From CAIUGU01 sp031398625 (GTDB lineage Bacteria; Pseudomonadota; Gammaproteobacteria; Steroidobacterales; Steroidobacteraceae), in assembly GCA_031398625.1 (NCBI GenBank), contig JANNNQ010000171.1, positions 1 to 20,451 on the forward strand: 20,451 bases of DNA, read 5' to 3'. The position numbers and the translations under genes are program-made. Below are positions 8,241-16,235 of this stretch, piece after piece (the first letter of the stretch is position 1; each line of letters begins with the position of its first letter). The notes under the pieces are model-generated. The model did no database searches. It saw only the letters and a program-made list of their open reading frames with translations, and was not told the DNA's origin.

Positions 8241-9132
8241 CCGGCCAGTAATCGTAGAAGTTGAACCAGTTGAGGGGTGCCTCGCGGATGCGGGCTTCGA
8301 GGCGTGCCGCAAACCGCTCGGCCCATACGGACACATCGGCATCCCGCGATCCCCGCCGGATCGCGATTCGCTCGGCGAAGGGCTCGAAGTACACATCGTA
8401 CGTGCCATCCCGCTGCAGCAGGCCGAATATCAGCACGACGGGAGCACCGGTCACTGCCGCAATCCGGAACGGACCGACCGGCAACTCGATCCTGCCACCG
8501 AGGAGCTGCGCCGGCACGGTGGTTTCGCCAGCGTGGGGGCGGTCGGCCAGGATTCCCACGATGCCGCCGCGACTCAAGGTTTCATGGATCTGCAGGAGCA
8601 CACGCGTGGATTCTTCACCCGCGTCGATCACGCTCGCTCGTGCTTTCGGGTTCAGCGCATCCAGCATCGCCGACACCTGGGCATTCTGGGCGTAGTCCAT
8701 CAACACGCGTACTTCGAGATCGGGGCGTGACAATCCCACTGCGCGCACTGCCTCGAAGCTGCCGAGATGCGAGCCGAACAGCAGGACCCCGTGCCCGTGG
8801 CCGATCGCATCGAGGATGTGCTCAGTGCCGTGGACACGAACGGTTCGCCTGGACGCCTGGCCGCTCAGCAAGGCGACCCGATCGAGAATCGAAGTCGCGA
8901 ACGTGTGGATGTGGCGGCCGATGTCGAACAACGAAGGCGCATGGCCGGAAACCCGCCGAAGATACCGGCGCGATGCGCGTCGCTCGGGTCCACGGACGAT
9001 GAGGAAGTACAGCGTGATCGGATAAAGCAGCATGCGGGCTGCACCGGGACTGACATCGAGGGCTAGCCAGCGGATGAAGCGGACGAGCCATCCAGAACCG
9101 GCCTCGGTGCGGTCCTTCCACTGGGCGCTCAT
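8227..9132 (-). CDS. LpxL/HtrB-like lysophospholipid acyltransferase family protein
   Basis: A 301-residue protein of the lipid A acyltransferase superfamily. It has a membrane-proximal N-terminal helix (about 30-47) and the HX4E catalytic pair in GSHLGSFEA (His122, Glu127). The conserved ILADRPH region begins near 195, and ELPVGPFRIA follows near 216. It starts at ATG 9132, overlapping the preceding dehydratase stop (ATGA). In aryl-polyene clusters the acyltransferase joins the polyene acyl chain to a lipid carrier before export, which is the likely role here. No glycosyltransferase domain is fused to it, unlike in some clusters. A lipid A late acyltransferase role is less likely given the operon. 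Confidence 0.85.
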   Translation of the reverse strand: MSAQWKDRTEAGSGWLVRFIRWLALDVSPGAARMLLYPITLYFLIVRGPERRASRRYLRRVSGHAPSLFDIGRHIHTFATSILDRVALLSGQASRRTVRVHGTEHILDAIGHGHGVLLFGSHLGSFEAVRAVGLSRPDLEVRVLMDYAQNAQVSAMLDALNPKARASVIDAGEESTRVLLQIHETLSRGGIVGILADRPHAGETTVPAQLLGGRIELPVGPFRIAAVTGAPVVLIFGLLQRDGTYDVYFEPFAERIAIRRGSRDADVSVWAERFAARLEARIREAPLNWFNFYDYWPDEQN

Positions 9133-9467
9133 GCGGGCTGGCCCAGGCTGAACGTTCCGCGCGCCGCAACCTGGCCCCCGATGGAGCAGACGAAGCGGAC
9201 CTGTTCTGCGCTGGCCGGATCGAGTCCAAGCAACAGCAAGTCACCTGGCCGCGCGACCCTGAGGAACTTGGCAACGGGAATGCCGTTGACCATCGCACCC
9301 GCCCGGTTTTCCTCGAGCAATGCCAGCAGGCTATCCAGGACGACGACGCCCGGTACGATCGGCTGGCCCGGGAAATGGCCGGGCAGCGCAGGATGATCGG
9401 CCGGGATGACGAGCCAGCGCACCGGGCAGAACGCGCTGGGCTCAGGCATGAGCTGCTCGCAGTTCAA
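9129..9467 (-). CDS. Small FabA/FabZ-like hotdog dehydratase (ApeI-like)
   Basis: A 112-residue hotdog protein. HPALPGHFPGQPIVPGVVVLD (shown in parts: His25, PGHFPG at 29-34, IVPGV at 37-41) is the FabA/FabZ-type active-site strand and helix. It should dehydrate 3-hydroxyacyl-ACP intermediates. A TTG at 9467 overlaps the ligase stop (TTGA), matching the coupling used throughout the operon; the alternative start is ATG 9449, six codons in. Its position directly after the AMP-ligase is the ApeH-ApeI order of aryl-polyene clusters. Confidence 0.75.
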   Translation of the reverse strand: MNCEQLMPEPSAFCPVRWLVIPADHPALPGHFPGQPIVPGVVVLDSLLALLEENRAGAMVNGIPVAKFLRVARPGDLLLLGLDPASAEQVRFVCSIGGQVAARGTFSLGQPA

Positions 9468-10846
9468 CTGCGCGTCTGTTCGGCGAACAGCTTCAGCACC
9501 GCGGCGCGGGGCAGCTTGCTCGACTCACTCCGCGGCAAGGCGTCGACGAGCAGCAGTGGACGAGGCAGGAATGCCGGATCCACGAGCTGCCGCAAGGCGG
9601 CAAGCACCTGCTCGCGCGTCATCCCGGGCGCCACGACGAAAGCAGCGGTGCGGACGACTGCGCCTGCTTCCTGCGTTGCTGCCTCAGGCATGAAAATCAC
9701 GCCGTCGCGCACGCCTTCGATCGACAACAGCCGGGTGTTGAGGTCGCCGAGGCTCGCGCGCTTGCCGGCGATGTTCACCAGGTCCGTGCCGCGACCGATC
9801 AGGCGGAAGCGGCGTTCGTCCTGAAGTTCGATGACATCCTGCATGAACACCGGTTCGACGAGATGATCACCGTGCACGAGCGTGCCATCGGCGCGCGCCT
9901 CGATGACGAAATGGGACAGGAGTGTCCAGGGTTCATCCCGCGTCGTGTAGCGAGTGGCCATGATGCCGGCTTCCGTGCAACCGAACGCTTCCTTCACCGG
10001 CGCCGTGAATTTTTCCTCGCAGGCTGCAGCCAGACTGGTGGTCAGCGGAGCCGTCGCGCACAGGATCAATTCGAGTGCCGGCATGATTCCCGTGTACTCC
10101 GCGAACGCGCGCAAATGCACCGGAGTGGTGATGAGCATGCGGGATTCGGGCGTCTGCTCGAGTGCCCGTCGCACGTCGTCCGCATAGAGCGGACGGTCAC
10201 ACTGCACGGCGCAGTAGCCGAGCAGCGGCAGCATGATCGTCGTCTCGAAGCCATACATGTGCTGCGAAGGCACCGTGGCGACGACGGTCAGGGGGCGTTG
10301 CACATCCGGCAACAGGGCCCGTGCATGCCCTGCGGCACCGGTCACGAGGGCGCCCCAGGTCTTGCGGTTCGGCATCGCCTGGCCGGTGCTGCCCGACGTG
10401 AACAGGATCGCCACGAGCTGCTCCGCATCGATCAGCGGGACGAAAGGCGGATCTTGCGGAGCGTGGGGAGCGTCAGTCAGACCGGAGTCGAGGACCATCC
10501 GGAACTGTGGCAGCGCTCCGTCGCCCACAGGACCGTCGACCAGCAGATAGGTGTCGGGATAGTCCGCTGCAATCGCGACGACGACCCCTGCGACGCGACT
10601 CGGCGGCAGGAGGCTGACCTGGCGTCGTACGACCGCTGCCGCGAACCCCACCATGAAGAGGTACCGGTCATCGCAGACGTTGATGACATGAGCGTGGTCG
10701 GGAAGCGCCCGGGCCACGGCCAGGACGTCATGGAGAAAGCGCGCCCTCGTGATCGCCCGGCCGTGCCGCCAGGCAACCACGCCGTCCAGTTCAGGCTGCC
10801 CGGCAGCGCCGAGCAAAGGCAGGGAGGCGGGGGTTTGCCGGGCCAT
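9464..10846 (-). CDS. AMP-dependent acyl/aryl-ACP ligase (ANL superfamily)
   Basis: A 460-residue adenylate-forming enzyme. The ATP-binding motif FTSGSTG ends at 155. GCTEAG (289-294) is the A5 region, and GRGTDLVNIAGKR (351-363) covers the A7/A8 hinge. A C-terminal SESSKLPR supplies the lysine expected of the mobile domain. Relatives in aryl-polyene and xanthomonadin clusters activate an aromatic acid starter and load it on the partner ACP; the ACP gene lies six bases upstream. The specific substrate cannot be read from sequence. No 4-hydroxybenzoate or coumarate supply gene (chorismatase, ammonia lyase) is in the window. Confidence 0.85.
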   Translation of the reverse strand: MARQTPASLPLLGAAGQPELDGVVAWRHGRAITRARFLHDVLAVARALPDHAHVINVCDDRYLFMVGFAAAVVRRQVSLLPPSRVAGVVVAIAADYPDTYLLVDGPVGDGALPQFRMVLDSGLTDAPHAPQDPPFVPLIDAEQLVAILFTSGSTGQAMPNRKTWGALVTGAAGHARALLPDVQRPLTVVATVPSQHMYGFETTIMLPLLGYCAVQCDRPLYADDVRRALEQTPESRMLITTPVHLRAFAEYTGIMPALELILCATAPLTTSLAAACEEKFTAPVKEAFGCTEAGIMATRYTTRDEPWTLLSHFVIEARADGTLVHGDHLVEPVFMQDVIELQDERRFRLIGRGTDLVNIAGKRASLGDLNTRLLSIEGVRDGVIFMPEAATQEAGAVVRTAAFVVAPGMTREQVLAALRQLVDPAFLPRPLLLVDALPRSESSKLPRAAVLKLFAEQTRS

Positions 10847-10852
10847 GGGTCG

Positions 10853-11134
10853 TCAGGTGGTCCGGCGGGTCTCGACGTGCTGCGCAAGACTGCGCAACGA
10901 CGCGAAGATGCGGGTGTTGTTGTCGTCGTCGGACCGCAGCTCGAACCCGTAACGCCGGGAGATGGCCAGCGCGAGTTCCAGCGCATCGATGGAATCCAGC
11001 CCCAGAGAGCCACCGAACAGCGGGGCTTCCGGTTCAATGTCATCCGCCGTTGTGCCTTCGAGATTGAGCGCCGTGACGATCAGTCCGGCGAGCTCGCGCT
11101 CGACAAGCGTCTGTGCCTCCTCCGCCCCCATCAT
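10853..11134 (-). CDS. Acyl carrier protein
   Basis: A 93-residue acyl carrier protein with the phosphopantetheine site LGLDSIDALEL, modified on Ser48. It would carry the growing chain for the ligase, dehydratases and reductase of the same operon. The start is ATG 11134 (a second ATG follows at once), with GAGG about five bases upstream. It is the first gene of the coupled biosynthetic block, separated by 44 bases from the AEC permease. Aryl-polyene clusters usually carry two ACPs; only one is present here. The tail after about residue 68 is unusually acidic (SDDDNN). Confidence 0.9.
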   Translation of the reverse strand: MMGAEEAQTLVERELAGLIVTALNLEGTTADDIEPEAPLFGGSLGLDSIDALELALAISRRYGFELRSDDDNNTRIFASLRSLAQHVETRRTT

Positions 11135-11178
11135 GAACCTCGCTTGCGTAAGGCAAATTGCCGCCGGAGTATACCTTT

Positions 11179-12087
11179 CTAGATCAGGGCGACGGCGATA
11201 GGCAGGGTCACCACGGAGACCAGCAAAGCCAGCGCCAGCACGGTATTGACCAGGCCGGGCTCCAGGTCGTGCTGCGAGGCAAGGATCGACGCGGAAATCA
11301 TGGGCGGCATTGCGGCCTGCAGGATTCCGACCGTCAACGCCGGTCCACTCGTGCCGGTGGCCCAGCCAAGGGCAGCGATGAGCAGGGGAGCCAATACCAG
11401 CTTCCAGGCGATGCCGGTCGCGACGGCCGTCCGCAAACCGCGGCCCAGGTACAGCCGGAACTGCAATCCCGCCGAGAACAGCGCCAGGGGGGTCAGGGTT
11501 GCCCCGAGCCGCACCAACAGGTTGTCAATCAATGTGGGCCAGCCTCCGGCTGCCCCGACAATGAGCCCGATGAGGATCGCGTAAAGCGCCGGAAACCGCA
11601 GCAACCGCTGGGTGATCGAGTTGAGGAGACTTCCCTGTTGGCCAGCGGTGCCACTGCAGACCGCGATCACCAGGGCGCCGCCGACGGTGAAGGCGATGAA
11701 CGCCCCTGCCTGATCGGCGACCACGGCATAGGGCAGCGCCTCCCGCCCCAGCACCGCCTCGATGACGGGATAGGCAATGAACATCGTGTTGCCCAGACCG
11801 GCGACCAGCGTCAGGCCGCCGACCCGTTGCGGGGTCCAGTGCCAGAGCTTGCCGAGCAACGTGAAGAAGAGCCAGGACCCGAGGAACACCAGCCACTGCG
11901 ACACCGGCAGGAACCAGAGATGCCAGCCGAGCTCGAGCTTCGGGATGAGCTCGAGCACGAGCGCGGGCAACGCGATGTTGAGTACCCACCAGTTGAGCGG
12001 CTGTGCGAAGGCAGCGGCGCCCCGCACGAAACGGGCCGCCAGGATGCCGAGGAGGGCGCAGACCAGCAGGAGCAGCAGGGACTCCAT
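11179..12087 (-). CDS. AEC-family (auxin efflux carrier-like) permease
   Basis: A 302-residue integral membrane protein with about ten hydrophobic helices, starting at ATG 12087 (MESLLLLLVCALLGILAARF), seven bases after the mnmE stop. GGLTLVAGLGNTMFIAYPVI and ILQAAMPPMISASILA are typical of the two half-repeats of the AEC/bile-acid-sodium-symporter superfamily (the N-T/S-x-F and P-P motifs). Members move organic acids or other small anions; the substrate cannot be assigned. It lies between the housekeeping mnmE and the biosynthetic operon, and could belong to either transcription unit. Confidence 0.85.
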   Translation of the reverse strand: MESLLLLLVCALLGILAARFVRGAAAFAQPLNWWVLNIALPALVLELIPKLELGWHLWFLPVSQWLVFLGSWLFFTLLGKLWHWTPQRVGGLTLVAGLGNTMFIAYPVIEAVLGREALPYAVVADQAGAFIAFTVGGALVIAVCSGTAGQQGSLLNSITQRLLRFPALYAILIGLIVGAAGGWPTLIDNLLVRLGATLTPLALFSAGLQFRLYLGRGLRTAVATGIAWKLVLAPLLIAALGWATGTSGPALTVGILQAAMPPMISASILASQHDLEPGLVNTVLALALLVSVVTLPIAVALI

Positions 12088-12094
12088 CTGCCCG

Positions 12095-13438
12095 CTACTT
12101 GCCGATGCAGAACGACGAGAAGATCCGGCCGAGGAGGTCATCGGACGTGACTTCGCCGGTGATTTCGCCCAACGCGAATTGTGCGGCGTGCAGTTCCTCA
12201 GCGACCAGTTCACCCGCGCGCTGCTCCACCAGCAGCTTGCCGGCAGCGATGGCATGCGACTCGGCACGGGCCAATGCATCGAGGTGACGGCGGCGGGCAG
12301 AGAACACTCCGGCCTCCGCTTCCTGGAATCCCGCGCGCTCCTTCAGATGCTGACGCAGCTCCGTGAGCCCCTGGCCCGTCACTGTCGACAACGGCAGCTC
12401 GGTATGCACGGTTTGCAGCGACACCGGCGCCATGCAGAGATCCATCTTGTTCAGCACGAGGGTCACCGGCGCCTGCGGGAGTGCCGCGAGCTGCTGCTCG
12501 AGCGCTGCGGGCGTCGGCAGCTCCGTCGCATCAATGACATAGAGAATGCGATCGGCACGCGTCATTTCATTGCGGGCACGGCGGATGCCTTCCGCTTCGA
12601 TCATGTCTGCGTCGTCGCGCAGGCCCGCAGTATCAATGAGGTGGAATGGCAGGCCGTCGATGTGGATGTGCTCACGCAGCGGATCGCGCGTCGTGCCGGG
12701 GATCGGCGTGACAATGGCGGCGTCGTAACCGGCCAGCCGATTGAGCAGGCTGGACTTGCCGGCGTTGGGTTTGCCGGCAATCACGACCCGCATGCCTTCG
12801 CGCAACAGCGCGCCTTGCCGGCTGGCTGCAATGATCCCGCGGAAACGGTTGCCGATATCCGCCAGGCGCTCGCGCAGGACGCCGTCGCCCAGGAGATCGA
12901 TCTCCTCCTCCGGAAAATCGATGGCGGCCTCGACGTGCATGCGCGCGGTGGTGAGCGCCTCGACCAGCTCGTGGATCCGGCCCGAGAACTCCCCCTGCAG
13001 CGAACGCATCGCAGCGCGCGCTGCCTGGGTCGAGCCGCTGTCGATGAGATCGGCGATGGCTTCGGCAGCGAGCAGATCGATCTTGCCGTTGAGGAAAGCG
13101 CGACGGCTGAACTCGCCGGGTTCCGCGAGTCGCGCACCCAGTTCAAGGGCTCGCGCAAGGAGGCGGTCCAGCACGACGGGTCCCCCGTGGCCCTGGAGTT
13201 CAAGCAGGTGTTCGCCCGTGAAGGACTGGGGCGCCACGAAGTACAGCGCCAGCCCTTCATCCAGCACTTCGCCGTCTGCCGACAGGAATGGGCGCAACGT
13301 CGCGAGGCGGGGTGGCGGCAGCATGCCGAGCATTGCGTGCGCGATCTCAGGGGCCCTGGGCCCCGAAATCCGCACGACCCCGATACCGGAACGCCCCGGC
13401 GCAGTGGCAATCGCGGCGATGGTGGCTGTCGCGCTCAC
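12095..13438 (-). CDS. mnmE: tRNA uridine-5-carboxymethylaminomethyl modification GTPase MnmE
   Basis: MnmE (TrmE) acts with MnmG to install the cmnm5 group on wobble uridine 34 of certain tRNAs. It has 447 residues from GTG 13438, which is preceded by AGGGA at good spacing; E. coli MnmE has 454. The N-terminal TIAAIATAPGRSGIGVVRISG is the folate-binding domain start. The G1 loop GKPNAGKSS is at 222-230, with DTAGL and NKMD following, and the conserved C-terminal FCIGK is present. An in-frame extension to 13594 overlaps yidC and lacks homology. mnmG is not adjacent in this window. Confidence 0.95.
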   Translation of the reverse strand: MSATATIAAIATAPGRSGIGVVRISGPRAPEIAHAMLGMLPPPRLATLRPFLSADGEVLDEGLALYFVAPQSFTGEHLLELQGHGGPVVLDRLLARALELGARLAEPGEFSRRAFLNGKIDLLAAEAIADLIDSGSTQAARAAMRSLQGEFSGRIHELVEALTTARMHVEAAIDFPEEEIDLLGDGVLRERLADIGNRFRGIIAASRQGALLREGMRVVIAGKPNAGKSSLLNRLAGYDAAIVTPIPGTTRDPLREHIHIDGLPFHLIDTAGLRDDADMIEAEGIRRARNEMTRADRILYVIDATELPTPAALEQQLAALPQAPVTLVLNKMDLCMAPVSLQTVHTELPLSTVTGQGLTELRQHLKERAGFQEAEAGVFSARRRHLDALARAESHAIAAGKLLVEQRAGELVAEELHAAQFALGEITGEVTSDDLLGRIFSSFCIGK

Positions 13439-13485
13439 GTTGTCCCTGAAGGCCCGCGCAGCGGCGGCAGGCTGGCCCGCGAGCG

Positions 13486-15153
13486 TCAGCCCTTTCTGTC
13501 GCCTGCAGCGACCACACGGTTGATGTTCCACTGCTGCGCGATGGAGATCACGGTGTTCGTGATCCAGTACAGCACGAGGCCCGAAGGGAACCACGCCATC
13601 ATCACCGTCATGATGACCGGCATGAACGCGAACACCTTGGCCTGGATCGGATCGGGCGGCTGCGGGTTCAGGCGGAACTGCCCGAACATCGCCACGCCCA
13701 TCAGTACCGGCAGCACGAAGTAGGGATCACGGGACGAGAGGTCCGTGATCCACCCGAGGAACGGCGCCTGGCGCATTTCCACGCTCTCGAGCAGTACCCA
13801 GTAGAACGCGAGGAACACGGGGATCTGCACGAGGATGGGCAGACAGCCTGCGAGCGGATTGATCTTCTCCTTCTTGTAGAGATCCATCATCGCGCGGCCG
13901 AGCTGCTCGCGGTCGTCCTTGAACCGTTCCTGCACGGCCTTGATGCGCGGCGCGAGGTTGCGCATTTTTGCCATCGACCGGCCGCTGGTTTCCGTGAGCT
14001 TGTAGAAAACCAGCTTGATCAGGAAGGTGGTGAAGATGATCGACCAGCCCCAGTTGCCGACGAAGCTGTAGATCTTCTCCAGCACCCAGAAAAGTGGCTC
14101 GGAAAGGATGGTCAGCATCCCGTAGTCTGCGACCAGTTCCAGCCGTGGGCCGGCTACCGCCAGCTGCTCCTGCAGTTTGGGGCCGACAAACAGCGTTTCC
14201 TCGAAGTGGCCCGTGGAGCCGGCGGCGACGGTTTGCAGCGGCCCGCGGTAGGAGAGGACGAAATCGTTCTCGGCATCCACCGCCAGCTGGTAATCGTAGG
14301 TCTGCTCGACGGGCGGCACGGCCGCGACGACAAAATGATGCTGCATGGCTGCCAGCCAGCCGCCGGCGAAGCTGCCGCTGAACTGGCGGTCTTCGTCATC
14401 TTCCATGTCCAGCCGGCGGTACGCTTTGCCGTCCCGGATCGCCGGACCGCGATAGGCATAACTCTCGACGTCGAACATCGAACGGCTTACCGGCTCATAG
14501 TGCCGCACGAGCTGGAGGTACGAGGCGGCTTGCCAGTCGCTCGGGGACTGGTTCACGACTTCGTAGCGGACGTCGACAATGTAACTGCCACGACGGAAGG
14601 TATAGCTCTTCGTGACGACCAGACCCTGCCCGTCTGTCCACGCCAGGGGCACGGTCAGCGCGTCCTGTCCGTCTTCAAGCCTGAACTCGGGAGCCGCAGC
14701 CTGGAAAATCGCCAGGTGATTCGGTTCAGCGCGGCCGCCCGCGGCGCGCAATCCGGATCGGGCCAGGAACAGCGTGCTGCCCGTGTCGTTCAAGAGCCGC
14801 ACCGGCTCGTCAGGGCGATTCTTCACCCGCGGATACTTGAGGAGATCGGCTGTCTGGAGTTCGCCGCCTTGCGTGCTGACCTTGATGTCGAGCACGTCCG
14901 TGACCACGCGAATGGCAGGAGCCGCCGCTGCAGCTGCCGATGAGGGCGGTGTTTCGGTTGCAGGTGTCAAAGCCGGCGCAGCGGTGGTCGTGGCGGGTGG
15001 CAACGCCGGCAACTCGGTCGTGCGTGCTGCCGGGGTTTCGACAGCCGGGGGCGGTGTGACCACCACGGGCGCGAAATCCTGCTGCCACGTGATGAAGTTG
15101 AGCCAGAGGAGGAGCGCGAGCGCGCCCCACCCGATGATGCGTTGGTTATCCAT
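13486..15153 (-). CDS. yidC: Membrane protein insertase YidC
   Basis: YidC (Oxa1 family) inserts and folds inner-membrane proteins alone or with SecYEG. The product has 555 residues from ATG 15153 (MDNQRIIGWGALALLLWLN), which overlaps the yidD stop by eight bases. The first membrane helix is followed by an Ala/Thr/Pro-rich linker (about 35-85), the large periplasmic beta domain, then the conserved core with SIIFTTFLIKLVFYKLTE, GCLPILVQIPVFLAFYWVL and a C-terminal helix ending before the basic NINRVVAAGDRKG tail. Size and layout are normal for a gammaproteobacterium. Confidence 0.97.
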   Translation of the reverse strand: MDNQRIIGWGALALLLWLNFITWQQDFAPVVVTPPPAVETPAARTTELPALPPATTTAAPALTPATETPPSSAAAAAAPAIRVVTDVLDIKVSTQGGELQTADLLKYPRVKNRPDEPVRLLNDTGSTLFLARSGLRAAGGRAEPNHLAIFQAAAPEFRLEDGQDALTVPLAWTDGQGLVVTKSYTFRRGSYIVDVRYEVVNQSPSDWQAASYLQLVRHYEPVSRSMFDVESYAYRGPAIRDGKAYRRLDMEDDEDRQFSGSFAGGWLAAMQHHFVVAAVPPVEQTYDYQLAVDAENDFVLSYRGPLQTVAAGSTGHFEETLFVGPKLQEQLAVAGPRLELVADYGMLTILSEPLFWVLEKIYSFVGNWGWSIIFTTFLIKLVFYKLTETSGRSMAKMRNLAPRIKAVQERFKDDREQLGRAMMDLYKKEKINPLAGCLPILVQIPVFLAFYWVLLESVEMRQAPFLGWITDLSSRDPYFVLPVLMGVAMFGQFRLNPQPPDPIQAKVFAFMPVIMTVMMAWFPSGLVLYWITNTVISIAQQWNINRVVAAGDRKG

Positions 15154-15397
15154 GAAGAGGCGCTTTCCGTCGAATGAGGGGCGAATCCGCAGGCACCGGG
15201 TCGTAGCCGCCCGGATGCCACGGATGACAGCGCGACAGCCGTCGCACCGTGAGATAGACGCCTGCCAGCGAACCATGCCGGGTAATGGCTTCCTGCGCGT
15301 AGCAGGAGCAGCTCGGGAAAAAACGGCAGCGCGGCCCGAGCAGAGGGCTGATGCCTCCGCGGTAGCAGTCGAGCAGGAAGATCAGGAACGCGCGCAT
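15146..15397 (-). CDS. yidD: Membrane protein insertion efficiency factor YidD
   Basis: An 83-residue protein with the YidD signature: YRGGISPLLG followed by CRFFPSCSCYAQEAI, then HPWHPGGYDPVP. It is a small inner-membrane-associated protein that helps YidC-dependent insertion. It overlaps rnpA by 16 bases at its start and yidC by eight bases at its end, the conserved order of this locus. Confidence 0.95.
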   Translation of the reverse strand: MRAFLIFLLDCYRGGISPLLGPRCRFFPSCSCYAQEAITRHGSLAGVYLTVRRLSRCHPWHPGGYDPVPADSPLIRRKAPLHG

Positions 15398-15681
15398 GCT
15401 TGGGTTATGGCCTGCCAGTGTCGTTCGAGGCTGCGCAGGATCGCATTATTGTCGGCGTTGCGCACGGCGCTGCGGGCGTTGACCACGATGTCGGCAGCGG
15501 GGAGCTCATGCTGGTGCAGGCGGAAGGATTCGCGGATCAGGCGTTTGACCAGGTTGCGGCGCACGGCATTCCCTACGGCACGTGCCGAGATCGACAGCCC
15601 GAGGCGCGCGATGCCAAGCGTGTTGCGGCGGGCGAGCACCATGAAGCTGGCGTCGGCGGAGCGGCGCGACTGGCCGTACAC
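15382..15681 (-). CDS. rnpA: Ribonuclease P protein component RnpA (start uncertain)
   Basis: RnpA is the protein cofactor of RNase P, which trims tRNA 5' leaders. The RNA-binding stretch AVGNAVRRNLVKRLIRESFR is clear. The coordinates use GTG 15681, the only ATG/GTG/TTG available, but homologous sequence clearly begins earlier. In the same frame the codons before it read LTPAQRLRTKREFDGV, the expected N-terminal region. The frame stays open to a TAG at 15766-15768 without any ATG, GTG or TTG. Candidates are ACG 15759 (then FPESENRPCR), CTG 15726 or CTG 15708. The gene therefore uses a rare start or carries a start-codon substitution or sequence error. Confidence 0.85.
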   Translation of the reverse strand: MYGQSRRSADASFMVLARRNTLGIARLGLSISARAVGNAVRRNLVKRLIRESFRLHQHELPAADIVVNARSAVRNADNNAILRSLERHWQAITQACARS

Positions 15682-15799
15682 GCCATCGAATTCACGCTTG
15701 GTTCTCAGGCGCTGCGCCGGAGTCAGGCGGCAGGGCCGATTCTCGGATTCAGGAAACGTAACGAGCTACCGGCCTGTGCGGATCGATACGGGACAGAAG

Positions 15800-15934
15800 T
15801 CAGACCGTCAGGCGCTTGCGGCCCTTGGCCCGACGACGGGCCAGCACGAGGCGCCCGCCCTTGGTTGCCATGCGTGCACGAAACCCGTGAGTCCGCTTGC
15901 GATGCAGGTTGCTCGGTTGATACGTGCGCTTCAT
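15800..15934 (-). CDS. rpmH: 50S ribosomal protein L34
   Basis: A 44-residue, highly basic protein reading MKRTYQPSNLHRKRTHGFRA, then a tail ending in GRKRLTV, is ribosomal protein L34 at its usual length. It sits at the start of the leftward rpmH-rnpA-yidD-yidC-mnmE run. GGAAG lies about eight bases upstream of the ATG, and a sigma70-like promoter lies about 100 bases upstream. Confidence 0.97.
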   Translation of the reverse strand: MKRTYQPSNLHRKRTHGFRARMATKGGRLVLARRRAKGRKRLTV

Positions 15935-16039
15935 GACGATGACTTCCGCGAAAGATGACGACTGCGGCCGGTGGCATTTCTTCCAGGATTGAAAGTGCCC
16001 TTAAAACAAGGGATTGGTGGCCCCAAAAGAAGGCTGGCA

Positions 16040-16068
16040 AGGGTACGCACCGAGGTCGGGGGTGTCAA
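16040..16068 (-). promoter_or_regulatory. Candidate sigma70 promoter for rpmH
   Basis: On the minus strand a perfect -35 TTGACA (16068-16063) is followed after 17 bases by TACCCT (16045-16040), a weak -10 with three of six consensus bases. A start site near 16033 would give a leader of about 100 bases to rpmH. It would drive the whole rpmH-mnmE run, since no other clear promoter is seen there. Confidence 0.5.
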
Positions 16069-16147
16069 GCTGGAAAGCGCGTGTTACAGGGGCGCGGGAT
16101 GTCTCGGCCGCTCGCTTTGCAGCGGGCTGTCAAGCGCTTTTCAAGCT

Positions 16148-16156
16148 GTGGATAAC
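16148..16156 (-). promoter_or_regulatory. Perfect DnaA box upstream of dnaA
   Basis: TGTGGATAA on the plus strand is the exact complement of the consensus DnaA box TTATCCACA. It lies about 80 bases before dnaA and overlaps the -35 region of the weak dnaA promoter candidate, as expected for autoregulation and possible origin function. Confidence 0.7.
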
Positions 16157-16177
16157 CCGACCGGCATCGGTATAGAC
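16149..16177 (+). promoter_or_regulatory. Weak candidate promoter for dnaA
   Basis: TATAGA (16172-16177) could be a -10 element, with GTGGAT (16149-16154) 17 bases upstream as a poor -35 lying inside the DnaA box. The match is weak and is offered because of its place between the DnaA box and dnaA. Confidence 0.3.
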
Positions 16178-16235
16178 TGCCCCGCCTTCCTGCTCCGCCC
16201 CACTCTTTCGCTGCTGACCTTCGAGAGGACGACCT

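Larger units (their letters stand above)
15935..16235. other. rpmH-dnaA divergent intergenic region
   Basis: This 301-base gap separates divergent rpmH and dnaA. It holds a likely rpmH promoter (minus strand), a perfect DnaA box near the dnaA side and a weak dnaA promoter. A small CCCTT-AAGGG hairpin lies near 16000 without a T tract. I saw no GATC cluster, no RNA gene and no coding sequence. Confidence 0.6.

Noticed and set aside
11168..11173. TATACT on the minus strand as a promoter for the ACP operon
   Set aside because: The -10-like hexamer has no acceptable -35 at 16-18 bases, so it is not listed as a feature. The operon's promoter remains unidentified.
11777..13723. Long plus-strand open frame antisense to mnmE and the AEC permease
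   Set aside because: GC-rich codon structure of the minus-strand genes keeps the opposite frame open. The translation is rich in Arg, His and Gln with no recognisable domain, while the minus strand encodes clear MnmE.
14774..15958. Plus-strand open frame across yidC, yidD, rnpA and rpmH
   Set aside because: It is antisense to four well-conserved genes and shows low-complexity composition without a motif.
16000..16014. CCCTT-AAAAC-AAGGG hairpin as a terminator
   Set aside because: The stem has only five pairs and no following T tract, and it lies in the rpmH leader between divergent genes.
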